The translations under genes and the position numbers were made by a program. Below, in pieces: positions 34,600 to 41,812 of a stretch of DNA of 64,000 nt. Every line of letters starts with the position of its first letter. The first letter of the stretch is position 1. Under the pieces are notes generated by a model. That model saw only the letters and a list, made by a program, of their open reading frames with translations, had not been told where the DNA came from and made no database searches. The stretch is from Pseudonocardia acidicola (lineage in GTDB: Bacteria; Actinomycetota; Actinomycetes; Mycobacteriales; Pseudonocardiaceae), in assembly GCF_012911935.1 (NCBI RefSeq), contig NZ_JAAXLA010000004.1, positions 1 through 64,000 of the forward strand, in the 5' to 3' direction.

Positions 34600-34614
34600 G
34601 TCACACCGTGTGAC
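34600..34614. promoter_or_regulatory. Perfect 7-1-7 palindrome upstream of cox set 2
   Basis: GTCACAC-C-GTGTGAC, 62 bp before the ATG of the first set 2 gene. GTCACAC-T-GTGT recurs at 44349-44360 before the LysR start. A possible -35 TTGACA is at 34543-34548, but no convincing -10 follows. It could be a second regulator site or part of the LysR activation site. Confidence 0.5.
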
Positions 34615-34675
34615 GCACTGGCACCCGGACCGACCAGCGGTACTTCCGCACCACCGCCGAAAGGGCGAGCCGACG

Positions 34676-34948
34676 ATGGCCATCGAGTCCAGTGGGCACA
34701 GCCGACGCAATCCACGCATGTTCGAACTGATCGAGAACGCTCCGAAGACCGGGAAGAGCCCGACGATCTGGTCCTTCCCCGCCATCGTCGACTTCATGAA
34801 GGTGGCCGGCCAGCCCGTGGCCGGACCGTGGCCGCCGCACCAGCAGCCGCGCCCCGACCCCGAGGAGGAGTCACTCCCCGTGGCGATCAGTGAGCCCGCC
34901 CAGCCCGAGCGGGCCGCCCGGCACCGCGCCGCAGAAGAGGAGATCTGA
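34676..34948 (+). CDS. Unknown 90-residue protein heading cox set 2
   Basis: A small soluble protein not recognised. After MAIESSGHSRRNPRMF it has a possible amphipathic helix (FELIENAPKTGKSPTIWSFPAIVDFMKVAG), then a proline-rich stretch and a charged, alanine-rich C-terminus. No cysteine, signal peptide or membrane helix is seen. ATG 34676 has AAAGGGCGAG upstream. It ends 1 bp before coxM, so it is almost certainly co-transcribed with CO dehydrogenase set 2. Set 1 has no counterpart. It may be an assembly or docking factor; that is a guess from position. Confidence 0.72.
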   Translation: MAIESSGHSRRNPRMFELIENAPKTGKSPTIWSFPAIVDFMKVAGQPVAGPWPPHQQPRPDPEEESLPVAISEPAQPERAARHRAAEEEI

Positions 34949-34949
34949 G

Positions 34950-35819
34950 ATGTACCCGTCTCGTTTTCGCTACGAGGCTCCCCACTCGCTCGACGAGGCG
35001 TGCGCACTGCTGGCCGAGTACGGCGACGAGGCCAAGGTCCTCGCCGGCGGGCAGAGCCTCATCCCGTTGCTGAAGCTGCGCTTCGCGGCACCGGGAGTGC
35101 TCGTCGACATCAACGACATCCCGGAGCTCGCCTACCACCACGAGGACGCCGACGGCACGCTGCGGGTCGGCGCGCTGTGCCGGCACGCCGACCTGGAGCG
35201 GTCGACGCTGCTGGCCGGCAGGTACCCCACCATGGCCGCGGCGGCGCCGCTGGTCGCCGACCCGATCGTGCGCACCCGCGGCACCCTGGTCGGGTCGCTG
35301 TGCCACGCCGATCCGCAGGGCGACTGGGCCTCCGTGATGCTGGCCCTGAACGGCGAGATCGTCGCCCAGGGCCCACGTGGCCGGCGCACGATCCCGGCCG
35401 CGGACTTCGTCGTCGGGCCGTTCCAGAACGCGCTCGCGCCCGATGAGATCGCGGTCGAGGCCCGCGTCCCGGCGGCTCGCGGCGCGGTGTCGGGCACCTA
35501 CCTCAAGCTCGAGCGCCGGGTCGGTGACTTCGCGACGGCGGGCGTGGCGGTGGCGCTCGAGACCGCGAACGGCCAGGTGATCCGAGCCGGCATCGCGCTG
35601 ACCGGGGTGGGCGCCAACAACATCAAGGCCGTCGAGGCCGAAGCGGCCCTCACCGGCAATGCCCTCGACCCCGACGTGATCGCCCGCGCGGCCCGGCTCG
35701 CCGCCGGGGCGGCCCGGCCCAAGCCCGACCACCGCGGCAGCGCCGAGTACAAGCGCCACGTCATCGAGACCTTCGTCAGCCGCGCACTCGGCGGCCCCCG
35801 GACCGCGCTGGCGGCCTGA
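34950..35819 (+). CDS. coxM: CO dehydrogenase medium FAD subunit CoxM, set 2
   Basis: A 289-residue FAD-binding subunit close in length to the Oligotropha protein. Flavin motifs are AGGQSLIPLLKLR near residue 32 and RGTLVGSLCHADPQGDW near 110. In the second motif the family T-V/I-G-G-S reads TLVGS, a small departure from set 1. ATG 34950 follows GAAGAGGAG. It starts 1 bp after the unknown 90-residue gene and is followed directly by coxS. Confidence 0.92.
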   Translation: MYPSRFRYEAPHSLDEACALLAEYGDEAKVLAGGQSLIPLLKLRFAAPGVLVDINDIPELAYHHEDADGTLRVGALCRHADLERSTLLAGRYPTMAAAAPLVADPIVRTRGTLVGSLCHADPQGDWASVMLALNGEIVAQGPRGRRTIPAADFVVGPFQNALAPDEIAVEARVPAARGAVSGTYLKLERRVGDFATAGVAVALETANGQVIRAGIALTGVGANNIKAVEAEAALTGNALDPDVIARAARLAAGAARPKPDHRGSAEYKRHVIETFVSRALGGPRTALAA

Positions 35820-35850
35820 CATGTCCACTGTGAACTCCAAGGAGGGCGGC

Positions 35851-36366
35851 GTGGACGAGCGCCGGATCACCGTCACGGTCAATGGCGAGCCCAGGACCGC
35901 CGAGATCGAGCCCCGGTTGCTGCTGGCCCACCTGCTGCGGCAGGGCCTCGGGCTGACCGGCACGCACATCGGGTGCGACACCACCAACTGCGGCGCCTGC
36001 ACCGTGCTCTACGACGGCCGCCCGGTGAAGTCGTGCACGATGCTCGCGGTCCAGGCCGACGGGCACGAGGTCACCACCGTCGAGGGGCTGGGTACGCCCA
36101 GCGAACTCGACCCGGTGCAGGAGGGCTTCACCAGCGAGCACGCCCTGCAGTGCGGCTTCTGCACCCCCGGGATGATGCTCGCCGCCAAGGCCCTGATCAC
36201 CGAGAACCCGGACCCCACGGAGGAGGACGTCCGCTGGGGGCTGTCCGGGAACCTCTGCCGGTGCACCGGCTACCAGAACATCGTCAAGGCAGTGCTGTGG
36301 GCCGCGCAGAAGCAGCGGGCCGAGGCGGCAGCCGCCGGCACCAGCGACAACGCCGTCGCGGTCTGA
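35851..36366 (+). CDS. coxS: CO dehydrogenase small [2Fe-2S] subunit CoxS, set 2
   Basis: A 171-residue iron-sulfur subunit. The N-terminal cluster uses Cys about 42, 47, 50 and 62; the C-terminal cluster uses Cys about 101, 104, 136 and 138 (QCGFCTPG and CRCTGY). GTG 35851 is preferred because AAGGAGG lies just upstream. An in-frame ATG at 35821, right after the coxM stop, would add ten non-conserved residues encoded by the ribosome site itself. The C-terminus has an Ala-rich extension of about 15 residues. Confidence 0.9.
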   Translation: MDERRITVTVNGEPRTAEIEPRLLLAHLLRQGLGLTGTHIGCDTTNCGACTVLYDGRPVKSCTMLAVQADGHEVTTVEGLGTPSELDPVQEGFTSEHALQCGFCTPGMMLAAKALITENPDPTEEDVRWGLSGNLCRCTGYQNIVKAVLWAAQKQRAEAAAAGTSDNAVAV

Positions 36367-36377
36367 GGAGGCAGGGA

Positions 36378-38762
36378 ATGTCACAGGCACTGGACGAAGT
36401 GAAGATCGGCGGTCTCGGCGCGAGCCGGCAGCGGGTGGAGGACGCCCGCTTCATCCGCGGCCGGGGCAACTACGTCGACGACATCGTGCTGCCCGGCATG
36501 CTGCACATGGAGATCCTGCGCAGCCCGCTCGCGCACGCCCGGATCACGTCGATCGACACGTCGGCGGCGTGGGCGATCCCCGGGGTGCGACTGGTACTCA
36601 CCGGCGAGATGGCCGCGCAGCGCAACCTGGCGTGGATGCCGACGCTGTCCTACGACACGCAGGCGGTGCTGGCCACCGACAAGGTGCGCTTCCAGGGCCA
36701 GGAGGTGGCGTGTGTCGTCGCCGACGACCCCTACATCGCCCGCGACGGCGTCGAGGCGATCGTCGTCGAGTACGAGCCGCTGCCGCCGATCGTCAACCCG
36801 ATGCAGTCGCTCGAACCCGGGGCGCCGCTGATCCGGGACGACAAGGAGGGGCAGACGGACAACGTCTGCTACCGCTGGGAGGTCGGCGACAAGGAGGCCA
36901 CCGATCGGGCCTTCGCCGGGGCCGACCAGATCTCCGAGCTGAAGCTGCACTACCCGCGCAGCCACCCGTCGCCGATCGAGAACTGCGGTTCGGTCGCCGA
37001 CTACAACTCCGCGACGGGCAAGCTCACGGTCTACATGACCACCCAGGCCCCGCACATCATCCGGGCCGCGGTGTCCCTGGTGGCGGAACTGCCCGAGCAC
37101 ATGATCCGGATCATCTCCCCGGACATCGGTGGCGGCTTCGGCAACAAGGTCCCCGTCTACCCCGGCTACGTGTGCTCGATCCTGTGCTCGATCCTCACCG
37201 GCAAACCGGTGAAGTGGATCGAGGACAAGACCGGCAACCTGGTCTCCACCGGGTTCGGCCGCGACATGTACCTGACCGGTGAGATGGCGCTGCGCTCCGA
37301 CGGCAAGATCCTCGCCATCCGGTTCCACGCCGACACCGACCAGGGTGCGTTCTTCTCCGACGCCCAGCCCAGCAAGTTCAAGATCGGGCTCGTGCACTCC
37401 GCGTTCGCCTGCTACGACATCCCGTACGGCCACATCACCGCGCAGGGTGCGTACACCAACAAGGCGCCCGGTGGGGTCGCCTACCGGTGCTCGTTCCGGG
37501 TCACCGAGGCGATGTTCTTCCAGGAACGCATGATGCACGCGGCGGCCGCCGATCTGGGCATGGACCAGGCCGAGTTCCGGCGCATCAACCTGCGCTCCGA
37601 CGACTCGTTCCCGGCCCGCACGCCCTTCGGGTTCCTGGTCGACTCCGGGCAGTACGGCACGTGCCTGCAGATCGGGCTGGACGCGATCGGCTACGAGGAC
37701 TTCACGCGCGAGCAGGCCGAGGCCCGCAAGCGCGGCAGGCTGCTGGGCATCGGGATCTCGACGATGACCGAGCCGCTCGGGGCCGGCAACAGCCGCGAGT
37801 ACGACATCCTCGGCATCAAGATGTTCGACTCCGCCGAGCTGCGGGTGCACCCCACCGGCAAGGCGCTCCTGCGCACCGGCGCGAAGACCCAGGGCCAGGG
37901 GCACGAGACGACCTGGGCGCAGATCGTCAGCCACGAGCTCGGCATCCCGGCCTCCGACGTCCTCGTCGAAGAGGGCGACACCGACACCGCGCCGTTCGGG
38001 ATGGGGACCTACGCCTCGCGCAGCACGCCGGTCGCGGGGGCGGCGGTCTCGATGGTGTCCCGCAAGGTCCGCGCGAAGGCCCGCAAGCTCGCCGCGCACC
38101 TGCTGGAGGTGTCCGAGGAGGACGTCGAGTGGGAGCTCGGCCGGTTCTACGTGCGAGGGGCGGAGAGCCGGGGCGTGACGATCCAGGAGTGCGCGATGGC
38201 CGCGTACACCAACATGCCCGACGGCATGGAGCCCGGCCTGGAGAACAACGCCTACTACGACCCGCCCAACCTGACCTGGCCGTTCGCCTGCTACATCGCG
38301 ACGGTCGAGGTCGACCCGGAGACCGGCGTCTGGGACGTGCTGCGGCTGGTCGCGGTCGACGACTGCGGGGTGCGGATCAACCCCATGATCGTCGAGGGGC
38401 AGATCATGGGCGGGCTCACCGAGGCCTACGCGATGTCGAACATGCAGTTCCAGACCTATGACGCCGAGGGCAACATCGTCGGCGGGAACTACATGGACTA
38501 CCTGCTGCCCACGGCCTGGGAGACCCCGGGCTTCGAGTTGCACGAGGTCGTCACCCCGTGCCCGCACCACCCCATCGGTGCCAAGGGCGTCGGTGAGTGC
38601 GCGGCGGTCGGCGGGCCGGCCGCGTTCGTCAACGCCGTCATGAACGCCATCGAGCACAGCGGTGTGCGCAACATCGACATGCCGCTGCTGCCCGACCGGG
38701 TCTGGGACGCCATCCGGACCGGCAAGGACATCTCCGGCGCGCCGCCGTTGCGGAACGAGTGA
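36378..38762 (+). CDS. coxL: CO dehydrogenase large subunit CoxL, form I type, set 2
   Basis: A 794-residue Mo-Cu catalytic subunit. The active-site loop is AYRCSFR (about 368-374), identical to the classic form I signature, with the copper-binding Cys at about 371. QGQGHETTWAQ and the base Glu of KGVGEC (about 740) are present. ATG 36378 has GAGGAGGCAGG upstream. It is followed by coxG and the run of small membrane proteins. Set 2 looks like the more typical CO dehydrogenase of the two, and alone has coxG. Substrate identity is inferred from the loop. Confidence 0.93.
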   Translation: MSQALDEVKIGGLGASRQRVEDARFIRGRGNYVDDIVLPGMLHMEILRSPLAHARITSIDTSAAWAIPGVRLVLTGEMAAQRNLAWMPTLSYDTQAVLATDKVRFQGQEVACVVADDPYIARDGVEAIVVEYEPLPPIVNPMQSLEPGAPLIRDDKEGQTDNVCYRWEVGDKEATDRAFAGADQISELKLHYPRSHPSPIENCGSVADYNSATGKLTVYMTTQAPHIIRAAVSLVAELPEHMIRIISPDIGGGFGNKVPVYPGYVCSILCSILTGKPVKWIEDKTGNLVSTGFGRDMYLTGEMALRSDGKILAIRFHADTDQGAFFSDAQPSKFKIGLVHSAFACYDIPYGHITAQGAYTNKAPGGVAYRCSFRVTEAMFFQERMMHAAAADLGMDQAEFRRINLRSDDSFPARTPFGFLVDSGQYGTCLQIGLDAIGYEDFTREQAEARKRGRLLGIGISTMTEPLGAGNSREYDILGIKMFDSAELRVHPTGKALLRTGAKTQGQGHETTWAQIVSHELGIPASDVLVEEGDTDTAPFGMGTYASRSTPVAGAAVSMVSRKVRAKARKLAAHLLEVSEEDVEWELGRFYVRGAESRGVTIQECAMAAYTNMPDGMEPGLENNAYYDPPNLTWPFACYIATVEVDPETGVWDVLRLVAVDDCGVRINPMIVEGQIMGGLTEAYAMSNMQFQTYDAEGNIVGGNYMDYLLPTAWETPGFELHEVVTPCPHHPIGAKGVGECAAVGGPAAFVNAVMNAIEHSGVRNIDMPLLPDRVWDAIRTGKDISGAPPLRNE

Positions 38763-38777
38763 GCGGGGGAATCACTG

Positions 38778-39359
38778 ATGCTGATCGAGAACGAGTTCCG
38801 GGTCACCGCACCGGTGGACGAGGTGTGGGACTACATGCAGGACCTGCCGGGCCTCGCGCCCTGCCTGCCCGGTGCCGAGCTGACCGACGACCTCGGTGAC
38901 GGCACCTACCAGGGCAAGGTCATCACCCGGCTCGGGCCGGTGAAGCTGGGATTCACCGGCACGGCGAGGATGGTCGAGGCCGACGAGGCCGCGCGGCGGA
39001 TCGCGATCCACGCGGTCGGCTCGGAGGACAAGGGCAAGGGCACCGCGGACATGACGGTGACCGCCACCCTGGTGCCCGCGAGCGGCGGGGCGACCACCGT
39101 CAAGGTCACCCAGGACCTGCAGGTCTCCGGCGCGGCCGCGCAGTACGGCCGCGGGATGATCTCCGACGTCAGCAGCGTGCTGATGAAGAGCTTCGCGGAG
39201 TGCATCTCCTACAACATCGACGCCGGTCGCGGCGGCGGTACCGCCACCATGACCCGGACCGCGAAACCGGCCAGCGGTCTGGGCATCGGCCTGTCGGCCG
39301 CGGTGATGGCGCTCAAGCGGGTCATCCGCCGGTTCTTCGGCCCGAGCACCCGCCCCTGA
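38778..39359 (+). CDS. coxG: CoxG-type SRPBCC membrane-docking protein
   Basis: A 193-residue protein. The N-terminal SRPBCC (START-like) lipid-binding fold spans about 1-150 (MLIENEFRVTAPVDEVWDYMQDLPGLAPCLPGAEL is the family opening). A C-terminal hydrophobic/basic segment (about 168-187, LGIGLSAAVMALKRVIRRFF) probably anchors it. CoxG recruits CO dehydrogenase to the membrane and more recent work links it to quinone extraction. ATG 38778 has GGGGGAA upstream. No second coxG occurs with set 1, so both enzymes may share it. Confidence 0.9.
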   Translation: MLIENEFRVTAPVDEVWDYMQDLPGLAPCLPGAELTDDLGDGTYQGKVITRLGPVKLGFTGTARMVEADEAARRIAIHAVGSEDKGKGTADMTVTATLVPASGGATTVKVTQDLQVSGAAAQYGRGMISDVSSVLMKSFAECISYNIDAGRGGGTATMTRTAKPASGLGIGLSAAVMALKRVIRRFFGPSTRP

Positions 39360-39372
39360 GAGAGGAGCAGTC

Positions 39373-39627
39373 ATGACGCTGTGGTGGATCGGCAACGCGA
39401 TCCTGCTGTTCGTGGTGTTCCCGGTCGTGGTCGCGCTGCTCAACCGGGTGTTGTCCGCGGTCGAGCGGATCCGCTGGGCCGCCGACGACATCCTGGCCGG
39501 CGGCGGGCGCCTCGCCGGGCAACTGGAACCGGTGCCCGGCCTGCTGGCCACGACCGACGCGACCGTGCACCAGGTCGCGGTCGGCGCGACCCGCTACGCG
39601 GGCAGCGTCGCGAAGTTGCTGCCGTGA
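39373..39627 (+). CDS. Small single-helix membrane protein 1 of the cox set 2 operon
   Basis: An 84-residue protein not recognised. One hydrophobic helix spans about residues 4-24 (WWIGNAILLFVVFPVVVALL). It is followed by a polar, probably helical part with ADDILAGGGRLAGQLEPVPGLL. No cysteine or known motif. ATG 39373 has AGAGGAG upstream and starts 13 bp after coxG. It is the first of five similar-looking but unequal small proteins in a row, so it probably belongs to a membrane assembly connected with CO oxidation. Confidence 0.75.
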   Translation: MTLWWIGNAILLFVVFPVVVALLNRVLSAVERIRWAADDILAGGGRLAGQLEPVPGLLATTDATVHQVAVGATRYAGSVAKLLP

Positions 39628-39655
39628 TGACCACCGATCGAGGAAGGAACCAGCC

Positions 39656-39883
39656 ATGCCCGCAGCCGCCTGGGCGACGCTGATCATCTCAGGCCTGATC
39701 ATCGCCATCACCGGCGTGGGCCTGCTCCGGGTGATCCTGCATCTGCGCCACGTCAGCACGACCCTCGCCACCCTCACCGGCGGGGTGCAGGCCATCGCCG
39801 CCTCGACGTCCACCGTGCCGGTCGTGCTGCCGTCGGTGAACGCCAACCTCAAGCCGGTCCGCGACTTCTGCGAGTCGGTATGA
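39656..39883 (+). CDS. Small single-helix membrane protein 2 of the cox set 2 operon
   Basis: A 75-residue protein. One membrane helix lies at about residues 6-27 (ATLIISGLIIAITGVGLLRVIL). A soluble tail with regularly spaced hydrophobics (LRHVSTTLATLTGGVQAIAAST) suggests an amphipathic helix. It has a single Cys near the C-terminus (RDFCESV). ATG 39656 follows GAGGAAGGAACC. The stop codon is also the first base triplet of a dispersed repeat. No known family was recognised. Confidence 0.72.
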   Translation: MPAAAWATLIISGLIIAITGVGLLRVILHLRHVSTTLATLTGGVQAIAASTSTVPVVLPSVNANLKPVRDFCESV

Positions 39884-39935
39884 CCCCGCGAGTCGGCACT
39901 TTCGGGAGCGCGAGTCGGCACTTTCCGGCGCACGA
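39881..39935 (+). repeat. Dispersed repeat copy inside the cox set 2 operon
   Basis: Two near-tandem units of CGCGAGTCGGCACTTT (39887-39902 and 39909-39924), then a partial CGAGTCG. It starts at the stop codon of small membrane protein 2 and fills most of the 97-bp gap to the next gene. It splits an otherwise tight operon. Related copies are at 28693-28728 and 45308-45346. Confidence 0.65.
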
Positions 39936-39980
39936 GTCGTCGGATTCGGGCGGCCGGGTCGCCGTAGCGAGGAGGACGTC

Positions 39981-40250
39981 ATGACGCTCGCGCAAGCCGC
40001 CGAGCCGGACATGTTCGGGTGGTACCTGGGTTTCGGGATCGGGATCGTCGTGGTCCTCGTCGTCGTCGCCCTGGTCGTCCCGATCCTGGTCCTGGCCCAC
40101 AGGATCGGTGAGCAGGCGCAGGTCATCAACTCAGGCCTGCAGCAGTCCGAGCGCAACACCCGGCCACTGGCCGCGCTGCGCCAGACCATCGACCACGCCG
40201 AGGTCATCACCGCCGGGCTGCGCCGCGGCCGCGAGAGGCTGGGAGGGTAA
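39981..40250 (+). CDS. Small single-helix membrane protein 3 of the cox set 2 operon
   Basis: An 89-residue protein. A short polar lead (MTLAQAAEPDMFG) precedes a strong hydrophobic helix (about 14-40, rich in Val/Ile/Leu). After it comes a soluble helix with HRIGEQAQVINSGLQQSERNTRPLAAL. No cysteine. ATG 39981 follows GAGGAGG, right after the repeat. It is 2 bp from the next gene. Function unknown; by position and shape it groups with its four neighbours. Confidence 0.74.
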   Translation: MTLAQAAEPDMFGWYLGFGIGIVVVLVVVALVVPILVLAHRIGEQAQVINSGLQQSERNTRPLAALRQTIDHAEVITAGLRRGRERLGG

Positions 40251-40252
40251 CC

Positions 40253-40555
40253 ATGAGCGATCAGGAGATCACCGCCTGGTGGATCGCCATCATCGCCGGG
40301 TTCGTCGTGGTGCTCGCCGTGGCGGCACTGCTGAGCCTGCTGGTGTGGTTCGTGAAGATCATCGACAGGCGCGTCGCGGAGATCCGGGACACGTTGTCGG
40401 CCATCACGCGGAACACCGCGTCCACGGCGCTCATCCCACAGACCGGTGACGCCGTCGACGCGGTGCTGGCCGAGGGCCTGCAACACCATCTGTTCCTCGG
40501 TCGGGTGCTGCCGAGCATCCCGACCCCGGCCACCACGAACGGAGGGGCGGCATGA
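40253..40555 (+). CDS. Small single-helix membrane protein 4 of the cox set 2 operon
   Basis: A 100-residue protein. One hydrophobic helix at about 10-34 (AIIAGFVVVLAVAALLSLLVWFV) is followed by KIIDRRVAEIRDTLSAITRNT, whose heptad-like spacing suggests a short coiled coil. The C-terminal tail has GLQHHLFLGRVLPSIP and ends polar. ATG 40253 follows GGGAGGG. It overlaps the next gene by 4 bp. Topology resembles DUF948-type proteins, but no family could be assigned. Confidence 0.75.
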   Translation: MSDQEITAWWIAIIAGFVVVLAVAALLSLLVWFVKIIDRRVAEIRDTLSAITRNTASTALIPQTGDAVDAVLAEGLQHHLFLGRVLPSIPTPATTNGGAA

Positions 40556-40905
40556 CCACCCTGGTCGTCCTCACCGTCGTCGTCATCGCCGCGCTCATCG
40601 CCGGACTCGCGTTCTACCTGTTCTGGGTCGGATCGCTGCTCGGCCGGATCGCGACGAACCTCGAGGCGTGCGAGGACAGCGTCCGGCAGATCAACGCCGA
40701 CGCCGCGCTGATCGGACCGGGCGTCGAGCACATCAACCGCTCCGGCGGCACGGTGGCCGGCGCGCTGCCGCTGCTCTACGGGTTCGCCGAGAAGATCGTC
40801 GTCAAGGCCTCGCCGAACGTCGAGCGGCCGAAGGTGGCCGTCCCCGCCTCCGGGCGGCGGCGGTCACGTCTGCACGAGGCCGTCGGGTTCGCTCCGGTGG
40901 ACTGA
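40552..40905 (+). CDS. Small single-helix membrane protein 5 of the cox set 2 operon
   Basis: A 117-residue protein, the longest of the five. A membrane helix at about 3-28 precedes LLGRIATNLEACEDSVRQINADA, a probable amphipathic helix, then GPLVEH-like turns and a basic tail (SGRRRSRLHEAV). It has one Cys about residue 41. ATG 40552 has GGAGGGG upstream. A strong hairpin follows the stop, marking the operon end. The soluble part could contact CoxG or the dehydrogenase; that is inference. Confidence 0.75.
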   Translation: MTTLVVLTVVVIAALIAGLAFYLFWVGSLLGRIATNLEACEDSVRQINADAALIGPGVEHINRSGGTVAGALPLLYGFAEKIVVKASPNVERPKVAVPASGRRRSRLHEAVGFAPVD

Positions 40906-40918
40906 CGGCCATCCGGAC

Positions 40919-40951
40919 CGGCGCCGCACCCCTGCCCCGGGTGCGGCGCCG
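40919..40951. terminator. Strong terminator between convergent cox operons
   Basis: A perfect 13-bp stem (40919-40931 with 40939-40951, core GGCGCCGCACCC) around a 7-base loop. It begins 14 bp after the stop of small membrane protein 5 and lies before the convergent gene ending at 41074. It probably ends cox set 2 transcription. Confidence 0.75.
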
Positions 40952-41073
40952 TGTCGCGTCCGGTGTCCACGAGCGGGCGGCCCAGGGCCGCCGAACGCTG
41001 CGCTACGGCAGGCGATCACCGCACCGGAGCGCCACATCGCAGCGTCCGGCATCCGGGCCAGCAGCGGAGGCCC

Positions 41074-41514
41074 TCAGCGCGGGCGCTTCTCCGGCGGACG
41101 CGGGGGCGGGAGCGGGGCGGTGTTGGGGGCGTCGGAGTACTCCCCGATCCACTCGGCGCGCCACGCCGTGTCGTACTTCTGCTCGTTGCAGTGCGGGTCG
41201 TAGACGGAGATCAGCTCGTTCGTGACCATCTCCCGGTGCCCGCGCCCGCCGCCGGGGATCTGCAGGGTCGCGATGTGCACCTTCCACTTCGACCCCGCGC
41301 GCTGCACCCAGCAGTGCGCCCGGCGGTGCTTGAACGGAAAGCCCTCCGCGGACAGGTCGTCGGCGTGCCCGACGTAGATGACCGCGTACTTCTCCCGCTC
41401 CGGGTCCGGCTTGTACAAGATCGCGTAGACGCCCGGCTCGGCCGGTGGGGTCCACCCGCCCAGCAGCCGGGGGCCGGAGAACGCGTACCCGGCGAGCGAG
41501 CCGAGCCGGATCAC
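41074..41514 (-). CDS. GIY-YIG-like protein of unknown role in the coxDE operon
   Basis: A 146-residue protein. The N-terminal half resembles the GIY-YIG nuclease core, with PGVYAILYK at about residue 27 and VIYVGHADDLS at about 45, but the catalytic Arg and Glu cannot be placed with confidence. The C-terminal half has MVTNELISVYDPHCNEQKY and ends in a proline-rich tail. GTG 41514 overlaps the upstream 94-residue gene by 4 bp. It is the last gene of the leftward operon with coxD and coxE, an unexpected companion for CO dehydrogenase. The nuclease activity is unproven. Confidence 0.68.
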   Translation of the reverse strand: MIRLGSLAGYAFSGPRLLGGWTPPAEPGVYAILYKPDPEREKYAVIYVGHADDLSAEGFPFKHRRAHCWVQRAGSKWKVHIATLQIPGGGRGHREMVTNELISVYDPHCNEQKYDTAWRAEWIGEYSDAPNTAPLPPPRPPEKRPR

Positions 41515-41795
41515 GCGTCCCCGTCCTCGTCCTCACTCATGGCCTCGACCCGTACGATCGGGAACTCCGGAAGGCCGGCCGTGCGCACGGCGTCGGAGAA
41601 CGTCGCGGCGCCGCGTTCGATGGCCTCGTCCCGGGTCTCGGCGACCACGACGACCTGGGCGCCGTAGCGGTTCGTGCCGATTCCGGTGGCGATGCCGCCA
41701 TGGGGCGCCACGGCATCGGCCAGCTCGACGACCTCGTCGTGGGAGAAGATGCGGTCGCCCTCGGCCTCGACCCCGACGCTCCAGCGGATCGTCAT
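41511..41795 (-). CDS. Unknown 94-residue protein downstream of coxE set 2
   Basis: A small acidic soluble protein, not recognised. MTIRWSVGVEAEGDRIFSHDEVVELADAVAPHGG starts a beta-alpha pattern, VVVVAETRDEAIERGAATF continues it, and the C-terminus is very acidic (MSEDEDGD). ATG 41795 has AAGGAGAG upstream and lies 17 bp after the coxE stop. Overlap with the GIY-YIG-like gene suggests the two products act together. No cysteine or membrane helix. Confidence 0.72.
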   Translation of the reverse strand: MTIRWSVGVEAEGDRIFSHDEVVELADAVAPHGGIATGIGTNRYGAQVVVVAETRDEAIERGAATFSDAVRTAGLPEFPIVRVEAMSEDEDGDA

Positions 41796-41812
41796 CGGCT
41801 CTCCTTCTCTCG

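Noticed and set aside
36381-38657. Minus-strand reading frame of 758 residues
   Set aside because: Antisense shadow of coxL set 2, whose motifs are fully intact on the plus strand.
30602-38762. CoxL proteins as form II or xanthine dehydrogenase
   Set aside because: Both carry the AYXCSFR loop rather than the AYRGAGR form II loop, and they sit with coxD, coxE and coxG-type genes.
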